Shown: positions 1-9,128, numbered from the stretch's first letter. The stretch is DNA of 58,065 nt from CAYRPN01 sp964426135 (GCA_964426135.1 CAYRPN010000024.1:1-58065); one strand, 5' to 3'. The notes: generated by a model not told the origin, from the letters alone. Numbers and translations: made by a program.

Positions 1-4
1 TCCT

Positions 5-151
5 AGGGAGAGGGCTGGGGTGAGGGTCGGGACGCACAAGTTTGCAATCGCCACCATCGCGAGACGGATGCCGCAACCCTCTGTTCGTCCCGACCCTCAC
101 CCGGCCTCGTCCCCTGGGGACTCGGCCACCCTCTCCCTGAAAGGGAGAGGG
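5..151. repeat. Family A dispersed repeat, inverted pair
   Basis: The left arm (5-31) reads AGGGAGAGGGCTGGGGTGAG and the right arm (88-151) is its diverged reverse complement, itself ending in a CTCTCCCTGAAAGGGAGAG hairpin. The same motif recurs at about 6086, 21557, 25560, 32799, 38132, 39908, 40103 and 51208. It fills most of the 320 bases upstream of dnaN; I see no other gene or RNA there. Confidence 0.8.
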
Positions 152-320
152 AATCAAGCCCCCTGAAAAATTTGGCAGACCCCCTCCCCCTTCCGCTGCC
201 CTTCCGTTTGCCCCCCTTCCCCTTCATCGTTACTCTGCTGACTTGTTTTTCGGGCGGTTTTGCCGGTCGTTCGCGGCTGCGCGCACGGCCACATTCGACT
301 CGAAGGTAAGGAAACCGGTC

Positions 321-1421
321 ATGAAAGTCATCTGCGATCGCGGGGCACTTGTCGAAGCGTTGAACCTCGTCGGCGGCATCGTCGTCACGCGCACGCCCAA
401 GCCGGTGCTCACTTGCGTGAAGCTCGCCGCCGCCAACGGTTCGCTCACCGTCTCCGCCACCGACCTGGAAGCGGCGATCCGCTTCTCCACCGCCCGCGTC
501 GATACGCAGGAAGCCGGCGAAGCGCTGGTGCCCTCCGACAAGCTCAGCCAGATCGTGCGCGAGTCCGTCGATCCAACCCTCACCATCGAAAGCAAGGGCG
601 AAGAGACCCACATCCGCGGCCAGGACTCGCACTTCAAGGTGTATGGCTATCCGCTGAGCGATTTCCCCACGCTGCCTGAGTTCACCGGCGACCCCGACTT
701 CGAAATCCCCGCCGGCCAGCTCAGCCAGCTCATCCACCAGACCATCTACGCCACGGCCCGCGAGAACAGCCGGTATGCGATCAACGGCGTGCTCATCGAG
801 CGCGAAGGCAGCAAGCTCTGCGTCGTCGCCACCGACGGCCACCGCCTGGCGCTGGCGCGCGGCGACTGCAAGGGCGACAAGAAAACCAATCGCAGCGCCA
901 TCGTGCCGACGCGAGCATTGCAGCAGCTTTTGAAACTGCTCAGCGACGCGGAGGAAATCGTGCGCGTCAAGATTGCCGACAACCAGATTCTTTTCGCCAC
1001 CGACCAGGCGATGCTGGCGAGCAATCTCGTGGAGGGCAACTTCCCGCCTTACAAAGACGTCATTCCGAAAGATGGCGACAAGAAGGCGACGCTCGACACC
1101 GGCTCGCTCACCAGCGCCGTCCGCCGGGCGTCGCTGCTGGTGAATGAGGAAAGCAAAGGCGTAAAACTCGCCTTCACCAAGACCGGCCTGAAACTCACCA
1201 GCCGTGCCCCGGAACTGGGCGAAGCGGAAATCAACGTCGACCTGCCCGCCTACGAAGGCGATCCGGTGGAGATCGGCTTCAATCCTTTCTATCTGCTCGA
1301 CGCGCTGAAGGTGATTCCCAGCGAGCAGGTGCAACTCGACATGAAGGCCACGAACAAACCGGGCGTGCTGCGCACGGGGCAGAACTTTCTGTATGTGGTG
1401 ATGCCGGTGAATTTGCAGTAG
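321..1421 (+). CDS. dnaN: DNA polymerase III subunit beta (sliding clamp)
   Basis: The 366-residue product is the ring-shaped processivity clamp that tethers DNA polymerase III to DNA. Length and N-terminus (MKVICDRGALVEAL) fit the family, three clamp domains of about 120 residues are expected, and the C-terminus YVVMPVNLQ matches the conserved clamp tail. The start at 321 is chosen because AAGGTAAGGAAA lies just upstream and family similarity begins there, although the frame stays open for 26 more codons. dnaA and recF, the usual neighbours, are absent, so this is not a classical dnaA-dnaN origin region. Confidence 0.97.
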   Translation: MKVICDRGALVEALNLVGGIVVTRTPKPVLTCVKLAAANGSLTVSATDLEAAIRFSTARVDTQEAGEALVPSDKLSQIVRESVDPTLTIESKGEETHIRGQDSHFKVYGYPLSDFPTLPEFTGDPDFEIPAGQLSQLIHQTIYATARENSRYAINGVLIEREGSKLCVVATDGHRLALARGDCKGDKKTNRSAIVPTRALQQLLKLLSDAEEIVRVKIADNQILFATDQAMLASNLVEGNFPPYKDVIPKDGDKKATLDTGSLTSAVRRASLLVNEESKGVKLAFTKTGLKLTSRAPELGEAEINVDLPAYEGDPVEIGFNPFYLLDALKVIPSEQVQLDMKATNKPGVLRTGQNFLYVVMPVNLQ

Positions 1422-1469
1422 CGAGCAGCGAGCGAGTTCGCTCCGTCGAGTTCTTTCGAGGAACATCTC

Positions 1470-2357
1470 ATGCCCATCATCATTTCGAGGGACGGGAAGA
1501 GTGCTCGACGCATTGATGTTTCGGTCATGGAGAGCGAGGGATTTCTGCAAACCTATATTGCTAAAAATCCGGAAGCCCTGCTCGCGTCGCTGCCGTTCGA
1601 CGATATCCAGGACAACCTCAAGCTAATGCCGATTGGCACTGAGTTTCCATCGCGAAGTGGCGAGCGGATTGACGTGCTCGCCATTGACAACCAAGGCAAT
1701 ATTTACATCGTCGAAACTAAACTGTTCAAAAACCCCGACAAGCGCAGAGTTGTGGCTCAAGTTCTCGATTATGGCGCGTTTCTTTGGAAGAAGTACGGTG
1801 GTGATCCTTCTGGGTTTATCGCTGCAATCGAAGAACACCTTGACGAATCGTTGGGGGTGGCACTGCCAAACTTCTTCGGTTTAGAGGCAAGCGAAGCCAT
1901 CATCTGTATCGATCAAATCAAGAACAACATCAAGAAGGGCGAGTTTCAGTTTGTTGTCTTGATGGATGAATTGCATGACGCCCTTCGCGACCTAATCAAC
2001 TTTTTGAACCAAAAATGCGAGATCGCAATCTACGCCGTCGAAATGGAGTTCTATAGGGACGAAGGACTCGAGATTGTCATACCGAAGGTGTTCGGAGCAG
2101 AGTCGCGAAAGAAGGCTCGCGAAAATAGTGGCTATGCAGTATTCATCGAACTGCTCCATCAACCGATCACGCGCAAGGATTTAATCGCAGGGATGGTGGC
2201 GAAGGGGTTCACCGAGTCCACAGCTGCCAGCTACATCACGTGGAGCAAGCGCCCCGTCGATGACACTGGCATGAACCCCTTCGGCTTCCAGACCGAAGAC
2301 TACAAAGACGGAGAGATCAAGTACCTCCGCAAGAAGGAAGTGTCTCCGCAGGCGTGA
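1470..2357 (+). CDS. PD-(D/E)XK nuclease-like protein (NucS/DUF91-like core)
   Basis: The protein has 295 residues. Residues about 60-105 carry a nuclease-like core: RIDVLAID supplies the Asp, IYIVETK supplies the E-x-K, and QVLDYGAF resembles the QxxxY motif of this fold. The C-terminal half has no domain I recognise. In established families this fold cuts or repairs DNA; the substrate here is unknown. Base composition is visibly lower in GC than in dnaN upstream or the gene downstream, which suggests acquisition by transfer. It starts 48 bases after dnaN, with GAGGAACATCTC just before the ATG. Confidence 0.6.
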   Translation: MPIIISRDGKSARRIDVSVMESEGFLQTYIAKNPEALLASLPFDDIQDNLKLMPIGTEFPSRSGERIDVLAIDNQGNIYIVETKLFKNPDKRRVVAQVLDYGAFLWKKYGGDPSGFIAAIEEHLDESLGVALPNFFGLEASEAIICIDQIKNNIKKGEFQFVVLMDELHDALRDLINFLNQKCEIAIYAVEMEFYRDEGLEIVIPKVFGAESRKKARENSGYAVFIELLHQPITRKDLIAGMVAKGFTESTAASYITWSKRPVDDTGMNPFGFQTEDYKDGEIKYLRKKEVSPQA

Positions 2358-2597
2358 GTAGTGAAGGCGACTCATGGGCGGCAGATAAAACCGCCCGGCA
2401 CCATGCCAGGGGGTTGAAAACATACTGGGCTGGCTGAAACGCGCGGTGGGCAGCGCAAACCAATAACTCGTTCGCCCATCACTCGTCACCCTGCAAACCG
2501 GCCACAAGCCGATCATCACTGCCTGCTCGCCACCAGGCGCTGACGGAACCCGCTTTTTTTCCTTCATCTTTTTGATTGATGGTCATTCGATTGCCAT

Positions 2598-2622
2598 CGG
2601 GCCGAATACGGCCCGGCTCGCT
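2598..2622. repeat. Family D palindromic repeat
   Basis: A GGGCCGAATACGGCCC hairpin followed by GGCTCGCT. A near-identical copy lies at 12708-12732 and a diverged inverted copy at 12060-12087. It is in the 305-base gap between 2357 and 2663, where I otherwise see only a promoter. Confidence 0.7.
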
Positions 2623-2628
2623 GCGCTC

Positions 2629-2656
2629 TTGGTACACGTCCGACGGGTTGTAAGAT
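2629..2656 (+). promoter_or_regulatory. Sigma-70-like promoter for the NHL-like gene
   Basis: TTGGTA (2629-2634), a 16-base spacer and TAAGAT (2651-2656). The -10 box ends 6 bases before the ATG at 2663, so transcription would begin at or very near the start codon, giving a leaderless message. Confidence 0.5.
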
Positions 2657-2662
2657 GGTTTC

Positions 2663-5377
2663 ATGCAATCCTCTCTCGCCCCAGCGTTGCTGATCCTCAG
2701 CTTTCTTTGTTCACCTCTTCTCGCCGCCGTCGACTTCGCCGCCGCGCCGAAAGTCGAGCGTGCCGGCGATCATGCGATCATCGCTTTCACGCTGAAAGAA
2801 GCCGCCGACGTTGAAGTCGCGGTGCTCGACGCGCAAGGGAAAGTCGTGCGTCACCTCGCCGCCGGTGTGCTGGGCGGGAAGAACGCGCCGCCGGGACCGC
2901 TGGCGCCGGGTCTGGCGCAGAAAGTCGCGTGGGACGGGCGCGACGATCTCGGCAAGCCCGTGACGACCTGGGCCGGCGGACCGGCGGAGAATCACAAGGA
3001 TTTCCGCGGGCCGTTCAGCGTGCGCGTGCGCGCCGGCATGAGCGTTTCCTTCGGCCGGTACATCGGCGGCAGTCCGTACACCGGCAGCGTCACGTCGATG
3101 CCCTACCGCACGCCGGTGAACGGCCTGGTCGTCGATGACAAGGGCAATCTCTACGTCAAGATGATGTCCGCCATCGGCAGTCACGGCAACAGCGGCAAGT
3201 GGCCGTGGCACATTCGCTTGTTCGACAACAAGGGCGAGTATGTCCGCACGCTGCTGCCCTATCCAGCGAACACGCCGGTGGAAAAGGCGACGGGTTACAC
3301 GCTGATCGGCGCGAGCGAGCCGAAGAGCGACGATCCCTTGCGTGCCGCTTCCGCCGGCCTCGTGCCCGCCAACAGCACCAGCCTGTACCCCGTCTTCGCC
3401 AACTTCGGCAACGAGATTCTGCATCGCCTGCACGACGGCCGGATGGTGTTCGTCCACAGTGAAAAACGCCAGCTCAGTTTTCTTTCGCTCGATGGCAGCA
3501 ACAAAGTGAGCACGGTGACGATGTGGCCCGCCAGCGCGAAGCTGAAGTGCCCCGACTGGCTCGACATCCAGGTCGCGCTGTCGCCGGATGGAAAATACGC
3601 CTACTACAGCAACGTGGCGGCGATTGCTTACGACGGCAAGCAGCCGAGCGACATCGACGCCAACTGGCCGCAGGGCCGCGTGTATCGCCACGATCTTTCC
3701 AAAGCGGACGCACCGGGGGCCGTGCCGGAACCGTTCTTCGATCTGCCGCTGCCGGACTTTGAGAAGGAAAAGTACTGGATGCCCAGCGCGTGGGACAAGA
3801 AGTCGGCTGCGCAAGGCATCGACACGGACGCGAAGGGAAACCTGATTCTCTGCGACCTCGTGAACCACCAGGTTGTCGAGATCAGCCCGGAGGGCAAGCA
3901 GCTCAGCGCGTTCAAAGTGAACTGGCCAGACCGCGTGATCGCTTCTCGCACCCCCGGGAGCGACGCGCTGTACGTGTTCAGCCGCAAAGTCTCGCGCGGG
4001 TCACTGCCGCCGGCGACGCTGGTGAAGATCACCGGCCGCGGCGAGAAGGCGGTCGTCGCCGCGGAACTGCAGCTCGAAGGCACTGTCGGCGGCGCGGCGA
4101 CGCTTGACGAGAGCGGTGAAGTCCCCGTGCTCTGGCTCGCCGGCGAAGCGAAAGAACAAGGCGCGCCGCACAAGCTCATCCGCATCGAAGACCGCGGCGA
4201 CAAACTCGCGGTGAGCAACAACCCCCATGGGACAGGTTTGCAACCTGTCACGAATGACAACAAGCGCCACGATGGCACAACTCCATCCGGCGCCATCACC
4301 GCCGCCCGCAACTACATCAACCGCGACGACAGCGCCATCAGCTTCGTCTCTTACATGGATGTCGATCGCGAGGCTGATTTCGTCTACATCACCAACGGCG
4401 CCGGCGGCGAGCGCGGGCGCGTGTGGCGCTTCCACGGCCCCACCGGCGACGGCGGCCCCACGCCGCTGCGGGCGGTGGACCTGGCCATCGGCCCCGCCGG
4501 CGATGTCTACACCTGGGGCAACACAGGCTCCTATTCCGGGCCGATCGCGCGATACGCGCGCGACCTGAAGCCGAAACCGCTGGGAAACACCGACGACAAG
4601 AACGCGCACCTTTACGGCCATCTCTACGGCCGCGCCGGCCGCGGCAGCAGCGTGTGCGGCATGGATGTGGACGCGCTGGGCCGGGTCATCGCCACCTTCG
4701 GCAGCAACGACTGCCACGTGCGCCTATACGACGCTCAGGGACAACTCGTGCAGTTTCCGCGCACCGTGGACTCGCGCGAAGGCGAGAAGCCCGACACGAA
4801 AGGCCGGATTCCCGCCGCGATCACCGGCGTCGTCGGCTACGGCGGCAGCATCCGCTTCGATCCCGCCGGCAACATTTATCTCTTGCAGCAAGGCGTGCCC
4901 AACGATTTCGCCCTCGAGCCGGGCTTTGAAAAGGATGAGGCGTATCGCTCCGCGCTGGGCACGATCTACAAATTCCCGCCCACCGGCGGCGAGATCATCT
5001 CGAAGAACGGCACGGTGCAGAGCGTCACCGGCCACGTCGCCGCCTTCGCCGGCTGCGGCCCGGTGAGCCGGTGGGCCGCGGTGGGTTCGTGCGCCTGCAC
5101 CAAGCCGCGCTTCGACGTGGATGACTTCGGCCGGGTCTACATTCCCAACGCGATCACCTACACGGTGAGCGTGCGCGACAACGCCGACAACGAAATCGCC
5201 CGCTTCGGCGGTTACGGCAATTACGACGACGCGGGCAAGGACCGCGCGATTCCGCTGGGCTGGCCCGTCACCGCCGGCGCGTCGGACAAGCACATTTATG
5301 TCGGCGACTGCCTGAATCACCGCGTGGTGCGCGTGGATAAGAAGTGGGCGGTGGAGACGGTGGTTGCGGTGAAATGA
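2663..5377 (+). CDS. Large secreted NHL-like beta-propeller protein
   Basis: The protein has 904 residues. It begins with a signal peptide (MQSSLAPALLILSFLCSPLLAA). Residues about 30-105 resemble a FlgD-type Ig-like domain (VLDAQGKVVRHL, then WDGRDDLGKPV). The remainder is rich in propeller strands such as VDDKGNLYVK, TDAKGNLILCD and FDPAGNIYLL, typical of NHL or SMP-30-like repeats. No catalytic residues can be assigned; a role in envelope binding or polysaccharide processing is only a guess. A repeat-derived peptide (HGTGLQPVTND) interrupts the chain around residue 525. The start follows a promoter-like -10 box and no Shine-Dalgarno is visible. Confidence 0.75.
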   Translation: MQSSLAPALLILSFLCSPLLAAVDFAAAPKVERAGDHAIIAFTLKEAADVEVAVLDAQGKVVRHLAAGVLGGKNAPPGPLAPGLAQKVAWDGRDDLGKPVTTWAGGPAENHKDFRGPFSVRVRAGMSVSFGRYIGGSPYTGSVTSMPYRTPVNGLVVDDKGNLYVKMMSAIGSHGNSGKWPWHIRLFDNKGEYVRTLLPYPANTPVEKATGYTLIGASEPKSDDPLRAASAGLVPANSTSLYPVFANFGNEILHRLHDGRMVFVHSEKRQLSFLSLDGSNKVSTVTMWPASAKLKCPDWLDIQVALSPDGKYAYYSNVAAIAYDGKQPSDIDANWPQGRVYRHDLSKADAPGAVPEPFFDLPLPDFEKEKYWMPSAWDKKSAAQGIDTDAKGNLILCDLVNHQVVEISPEGKQLSAFKVNWPDRVIASRTPGSDALYVFSRKVSRGSLPPATLVKITGRGEKAVVAAELQLEGTVGGAATLDESGEVPVLWLAGEAKEQGAPHKLIRIEDRGDKLAVSNNPHGTGLQPVTNDNKRHDGTTPSGAITAARNYINRDDSAISFVSYMDVDREADFVYITNGAGGERGRVWRFHGPTGDGGPTPLRAVDLAIGPAGDVYTWGNTGSYSGPIARYARDLKPKPLGNTDDKNAHLYGHLYGRAGRGSSVCGMDVDALGRVIATFGSNDCHVRLYDAQGQLVQFPRTVDSREGEKPDTKGRIPAAITGVVGYGGSIRFDPAGNIYLLQQGVPNDFALEPGFEKDEAYRSALGTIYKFPPTGGEIISKNGTVQSVTGHVAAFAGCGPVSRWAAVGSCACTKPRFDVDDFGRVYIPNAITYTVSVRDNADNEIARFGGYGNYDDAGKDRAIPLGWPVTAGASDKHIYVGDCLNHRVVRVDKKWAVETVVAVK
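4231..4249. repeat. Short palindrome inside the NHL-like gene
   Basis: GACAGGTT, TGC, AACCTGTC: perfect 8-base arms inside coding sequence, translated in frame as TGLQPV. It has the same design as hairpins at 11176-11196 and 15286-15302 that have other arm sequences. Confidence 0.6.
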
Positions 5378-5432
5378 AGGCTACAATGGCATTATGTTCG
5401 GCGATGGTGCTCTCACATTTCGGGAGTTCGCA

Positions 5433-6038
5433 ATGGGCGAGACGCTGCCTCTGGCGACGATCCACGATGCGGTGCTGGAGTTTCTGCGCGGACGCGACGA
5501 CGCGGTGCTCTTCGGAGCGCAGGCGGTGAACGCGTATGTCGATGAGCCGCGCATGACGCAGGATGTGGATGTGATGTCGACGCGCGGGGCGCAACTCGCG
5601 GAGGAGATTAGGGTTTTCCTCAACAAGAAGTTTTTCATCGCCACCCGCGTTCGAGAAGTGCGCGGCGGCATCGGCTACCGCGTTTATCAAGTGCGCAAGC
5701 CTGAGAATCGCCATTTGGTGGATGTGAGGCCCGTTGCCGCGCTTCCCCCGGCACAAGTGGTGGATCAGGTGAACGTCCTCACCCCCTTGGAGTTGATTTG
5801 TGCCAAGGTGGCAAGCGCCGTGGGTCGGCCAAAGACTGCCAAAGGACTTATTGACCTGGCGGACCTTCGCCGATTGCTCCTCCGCTTTCCCGAGTTCAAA
5901 GTGCAGAACGGCGCGGTGGCCGACCGCCTCGGCCAAATGGTCGCGGCTGGCGAAGAGGCGGCGGCGGTGGTGGACATGTGGCAGCAGACGGTCGCAGAGG
6001 ACATCGAACCGAGCGACGACGAATCCGAGTTTGAGTGA
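5433..6038 (+). CDS. Nucleotidyltransferase-fold protein (AbiEii/DUF6036-like)
   Basis: About 201 residues from this start. LFGAQAVNAYVDEPRMTQDV, then DVMS, resembles the nucleotidyltransferase core of stand-alone AbiEii-like proteins, with the paired Asp of the DVDVMS segment as candidate metal ligands. No AbiEi-type antitoxin gene is adjacent, so a toxin role is not supported. The start at 5433 has CGGGAG at 5421-5426. An upstream ATG at 5394 is also possible, because TACAAT (5382-5387) sits 6 bases before it; the alternative reading is that this is the promoter and 5394-5432 is a leader. The C-terminus is acidic. Confidence 0.55.
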   Translation: MGETLPLATIHDAVLEFLRGRDDAVLFGAQAVNAYVDEPRMTQDVDVMSTRGAQLAEEIRVFLNKKFFIATRVREVRGGIGYRVYQVRKPENRHLVDVRPVAALPPAQVVDQVNVLTPLELICAKVASAVGRPKTAKGLIDLADLRRLLLRFPEFKVQNGAVADRLGQMVAAGEEAAAVVDMWQQTVAEDIEPSDDESEFE

Positions 6039-6085
6039 CACGTCGAAGGTCGGGTATTCTTCACATCGCAAGCACAACGTACTTC

Positions 6086-6135
6086 GGCCCTCACCCCCGC
6101 CCTCTCCCGTCCCCCGGCGAGGGCGAGGGGGCCGG
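6086..6135. repeat. Family A dispersed repeat, single copy
   Basis: GGCCCTCACCCCCGCCCTCT followed by a CCCCCGGCGAGGGCGAGGGG arm; 80 bases upstream of ald. A short GGCCCTTGGCCCTTTGGCCC run follows at about 6174-6194, the motif that is expanded inside aguA and mtnA. Confidence 0.7.
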
Positions 6136-6215
6136 AGTCACCGCTCGCCGTTTCTAAACCTTCTCCCTCCCTCGGCCCTTGGCCCTTTGGCCCTGAGCTC
6201 TTCCCCGGACCTCCC

Positions 6216-7319
6216 ATGCTCATCGGCGTCCCCCGCGAGATCAAGTCCGACGAATACCGCGTCGCCATGTTGCCCGTCACCGTCGAGCAGCTCGTCGAGG
6301 CCGGCCACACCGTGCTCATCGAGCGCGGCGCGGGCGTCGGCAGCGGCTACGAAGACGCGATGTATCAGGCGGCGGGCGCGACGTTCGTCGATGATCACGC
6401 GAAGGTGTTCGAGCAGGCGGAACTCATCGTGAAGGTGAAGGAGCCGGTGGGGCCGGAGCTTGCGATGCTGCGGCCGGGGCAGATTCTGTTCACGTATTTT
6501 CACTTCGCAGCGAGCCGGGAACTGACGGATGTGTGTTTGAAATCGCGAGTCACCGCGCTGGCGTACGAGACGCTGACGGATGCACAGGGGCGGTTGCCGC
6601 TGCTGACGCCGATGAGTGAAGTCGCCGGCCGCATGAGCATTCAGGAAGGCGCGAAATACCTTGAAAAGCCGATGAGCGGCCGCGGCATTCTCCTGGGCGG
6701 CGTGCCGGGCGTGGAGCCGGCGAATGTGTTGATTCTGGGCGCCGGCGTCGTCGGCACCAATGCGGCGAAAGTGGCCGCGGGACTGGGCGCCAACGTCACC
6801 GTCATGGACATCAACCTCGACCGGCTGCGCTACCTCGACGACGTGATGCCCGAAAACGTGACGGAAATCTACAGCGATCCGCACGCCATCCGCGAGTACG
6901 CGCTGCAAGCCGACCTCATCATCGGCGCGGTGCTCATCCCCGGCGCCCGCTGCCCCGTGCTCATCAAGCGCGACATGCTCAAGGCGATGAAGAACGGCTC
7001 CGTCATCGTCGACGTCGGCGTCGATCAGGGCGGCTGCGTCGAGACCATCCGCTCCACCACGCACAAGGACCCGACCTACGTCATCGACGGCGTCGTTCAC
7101 TACGGCGTCACCAACATGCCCGGCGCGGTGGGGCGCACCAGCACGCAGGCGCTGTGCCATGCCACGTCGTCGTACGTGCTGAAGCTGGCGGCAGCGCTGA
7201 AGAAGGAGAGCGTCGAGGCGCTGGTGTCGCGCGATCGCGCCTTCGCCAGTGCTCTGAACATCCACAACGGCAAGATCACGCACGAGGCGGTGAAGGCGTG
7301 GTACGAGGGACGATCTTGA
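6216..7319 (+). CDS. ald: Alanine dehydrogenase
   Basis: The 367-residue enzyme catalyses NAD-dependent interconversion of L-alanine and pyruvate plus ammonia. The N-terminus MLIGVPREIKSDEYRVAMLP carries the family's substrate-binding Arg. KVKEPVGPE supplies the conserved Lys region, ILGAGVVGTNAAKVAAGLGA is the NAD-binding Rossmann loop, and VDVGVDQGGC follows near the C-terminal third. Length is usual for the family. No clear Shine-Dalgarno precedes the ATG. It appears to be a single-gene unit; the next gene starts 15 bases downstream but differs in base composition. Confidence 0.96.
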   Translation: MLIGVPREIKSDEYRVAMLPVTVEQLVEAGHTVLIERGAGVGSGYEDAMYQAAGATFVDDHAKVFEQAELIVKVKEPVGPELAMLRPGQILFTYFHFAASRELTDVCLKSRVTALAYETLTDAQGRLPLLTPMSEVAGRMSIQEGAKYLEKPMSGRGILLGGVPGVEPANVLILGAGVVGTNAAKVAAGLGANVTVMDINLDRLRYLDDVMPENVTEIYSDPHAIREYALQADLIIGAVLIPGARCPVLIKRDMLKAMKNGSVIVDVGVDQGGCVETIRSTTHKDPTYVIDGVVHYGVTNMPGAVGRTSTQALCHATSSYVLKLAAALKKESVEALVSRDRAFASALNIHNGKITHEAVKAWYEGRS

Positions 7320-7334
7320 GAGCAAAGGGCGACA

Positions 7335-8189
7335 ATGATTCTGGATGAAGAATCCCTAACCGGACTATTGGTGAAGTACGGACTTACTCAGTCTCGCGAT
7401 GCTATTATCGCGGCCGCAAAACCTTCGATTCGAGTTCTTCTCGATCCACAAGAGAGACACGTGATCGGTGCGTCTCGGATGGGCGGGCTTCCGGATCTTC
7501 CCTCTCCCGAACACTGGCCAATCGTAAGCCGAACCCGATTGTCGTTCGTAGGTCAGATCAACCTTCAACACGTTGGTGTCGCTGATACTTGTCGAGTGTT
7601 GCCGTCCGGAGGCATTCTCTCCTTTTTCTACGACATCGATGGCATGCCTTGGGGAGATTATTCGGAACGCCAATGTTGGCGCGTTCTCTACTTCCCGTCC
7701 GATTCCGTACGAACGACGCAACCGCCGTCGAATTCAATCGGCATTGACCCGTGGCCCGCCTTTTCAATGAAGTTTCAACGGGAGCTGACTCTACCCACGT
7801 ACAGGTCCATCGAAAGAGACAGACTTGCGATAACCGAGTCGGACAATGACGCTTACACTGATCTTCTGTTTGAACTTGACGTCGATGACATTCCCAAGCA
7901 TCGACTACTCGGACATCCGGATGGCATCCAAGGTTGCATGCAACGCACAGTTCAATTCGAGAGCCGCAATCTTAAACTTCCGAACGAAGTTGACAGCTAT
8001 TACGAACACCCGCGGGCCAACGAGCTGATTCCTGGTTCATTTGATTGGCAACTGTTGTTGCAGGTCGACTCAGATGATCGTTTGGGAGTAATGTGGGGAG
8101 ATGCCGGGAGAATCTACTATTGGATTCACCGGAACGACCTCTTGCGCTCCGCTTATGACCGAACCTGGTTGTTCCTTCAATGTTCTTGA
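7335..8189 (+). CDS. YwqG-like (DUF1963) protein
   Basis: The protein has 284 residues. RMGGLPDLPSPEHWP, LSFVGQINL and GGILSFFYDIDGMPWGD form the pattern of the YwqG/DUF1963 family, whose biochemical role is not established. It follows ald by 15 bases but is clearly lower in GC than its neighbours, as is the gene at 1470-2357, so it may be recently acquired. No signal peptide is present, and it probably acts in the cytoplasm. Confidence 0.7.
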   Translation: MILDEESLTGLLVKYGLTQSRDAIIAAAKPSIRVLLDPQERHVIGASRMGGLPDLPSPEHWPIVSRTRLSFVGQINLQHVGVADTCRVLPSGGILSFFYDIDGMPWGDYSERQCWRVLYFPSDSVRTTQPPSNSIGIDPWPAFSMKFQRELTLPTYRSIERDRLAITESDNDAYTDLLFELDVDDIPKHRLLGHPDGIQGCMQRTVQFESRNLKLPNEVDSYYEHPRANELIPGSFDWQLLLQVDSDDRLGVMWGDAGRIYYWIHRNDLLRSAYDRTWLFLQCS

Positions 8190-8203
8190 AAGGGAAGCCC
8201 ATC

Positions 8204-9088
8204 ATGAGATCGCTAATTCGAGTTCTCGTGTGTTTCGCGTTCGCTACTGTTGCATCAGCACAACCCACATCAGCGCAACCCCCCGCCGACGTCACCTGGG
8301 AAACCAACCTCACCTACGGCAATGCCGGCGACGTCGAGCTCAAACTCAACCTCGCCAAGCCCGCCAAACACGATGAGAACGCCAAGCCCATTCCCGCCAT
8401 CGTCGTGATTCACGGCGGCGGCTGGGCGGCGGGCCATCGCGATCATCTCAACGCCGTCACCTGGCAGGCGGCCCAGCGCGGGTACCTGGCCATCACGATC
8501 AGCTATCGCTTCGCGCCCAAGCACGTGTTCCCCGCGCAGATCGAAGACGTGAAATGTGCGGTGCGCTATCTGCGGGCGAACGCGAAGAAGCTGAACATCG
8601 ATGCCGACCGCATCGGCGCCACCGGCGTGTCGGCTGGGGCACATCTCTCCATGATGCTCGCCACGCTCGACAAAGAGGACGGCATGGAAGGCGACGGCGG
8701 GCACGCCGACCATGCCAGCAAGGTGCAAGCGGCGGTGTCGTTCGTCGGCCCGACCGAACTCGATGCCGACGACCTCCCGCAAACGAGCAAGAACATCGTG
8801 CGGGGTTTCATCGGCGGAACGCCGGAGGAAAAGTCGGAGGCTTACAAGAAGGCCTCGCCCATCACTTACGTGAACAAGGGCGACGCCCCGATGCTGCTCT
8901 TTCAAGGCACGGTCGATCCGCTGATCCCCAACACGCAGGCGTACCGCATGACGGAGGCGATGAACAAGGCGGGCGTGAAGGGCCGGGTCGAGTTGATTCT
9001 CGGCGGCGGGCATGGCTGGGGCGGAAAAGAAATGGAGCGCACGATCGATGCGATGTTCAAGTTCTTCGATGAATTCTTGAAACGGTGA
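8204..9088 (+). CDS. Secreted alpha/beta hydrolase (BD-FAE/lipase-like esterase)
   Basis: The protein has 294 residues with a signal peptide (MRSLIRVLVCFAFATVASAQ). The fold is shown by the oxyanion motif HGGGWAAG, the nucleophile elbow GVSAGAH, the acid in FQGTVDPLIP and the histidine in GGGHGWGG. Such enzymes hydrolyse esters, often acetyl or feruloyl groups on plant polysaccharides; the substrate here is inferred only from family. The start at 8204 is preferred over 8180 because AGGGA lies 8 bases upstream and the signal peptide begins there. Confidence 0.85.
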   Translation: MRSLIRVLVCFAFATVASAQPTSAQPPADVTWETNLTYGNAGDVELKLNLAKPAKHDENAKPIPAIVVIHGGGWAAGHRDHLNAVTWQAAQRGYLAITISYRFAPKHVFPAQIEDVKCAVRYLRANAKKLNIDADRIGATGVSAGAHLSMMLATLDKEDGMEGDGGHADHASKVQAAVSFVGPTELDADDLPQTSKNIVRGFIGGTPEEKSEAYKKASPITYVNKGDAPMLLFQGTVDPLIPNTQAYRMTEAMNKAGVKGRVELILGGGHGWGGKEMERTIDAMFKFFDEFLKR

Positions 9089-9100
9089 CGTGGGATTGGC

Positions 9101-9128
9101 CGAGCGGGGCAAGCCCCGTCGCTAAACG
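9101..9128. repeat. Family C palindromic repeat
   Basis: GCGGGGCAAGCCCCGTCGCT followed by AAAC. Other copies lie at 18616, 44389 (inverted doublet), 45019 and 56907. It sits between convergent genes and could act as a hairpin at the 3' ends of both transcripts. Confidence 0.75.

Noticed and set aside
321..1421. Replication origin near dnaN
   Set aside because: No dnaA, recF or gyrase gene and no cluster of DnaA boxes was seen in the flanking DNA.
3..1550. A 515-codon minus-strand open frame
   Set aside because: It is antisense to dnaN and crosses repeat DNA; no family features.
5433..6038. AbiE toxin-antitoxin system
   Set aside because: Only the nucleotidyltransferase-like half is present; no AbiEi-like gene lies on either side.
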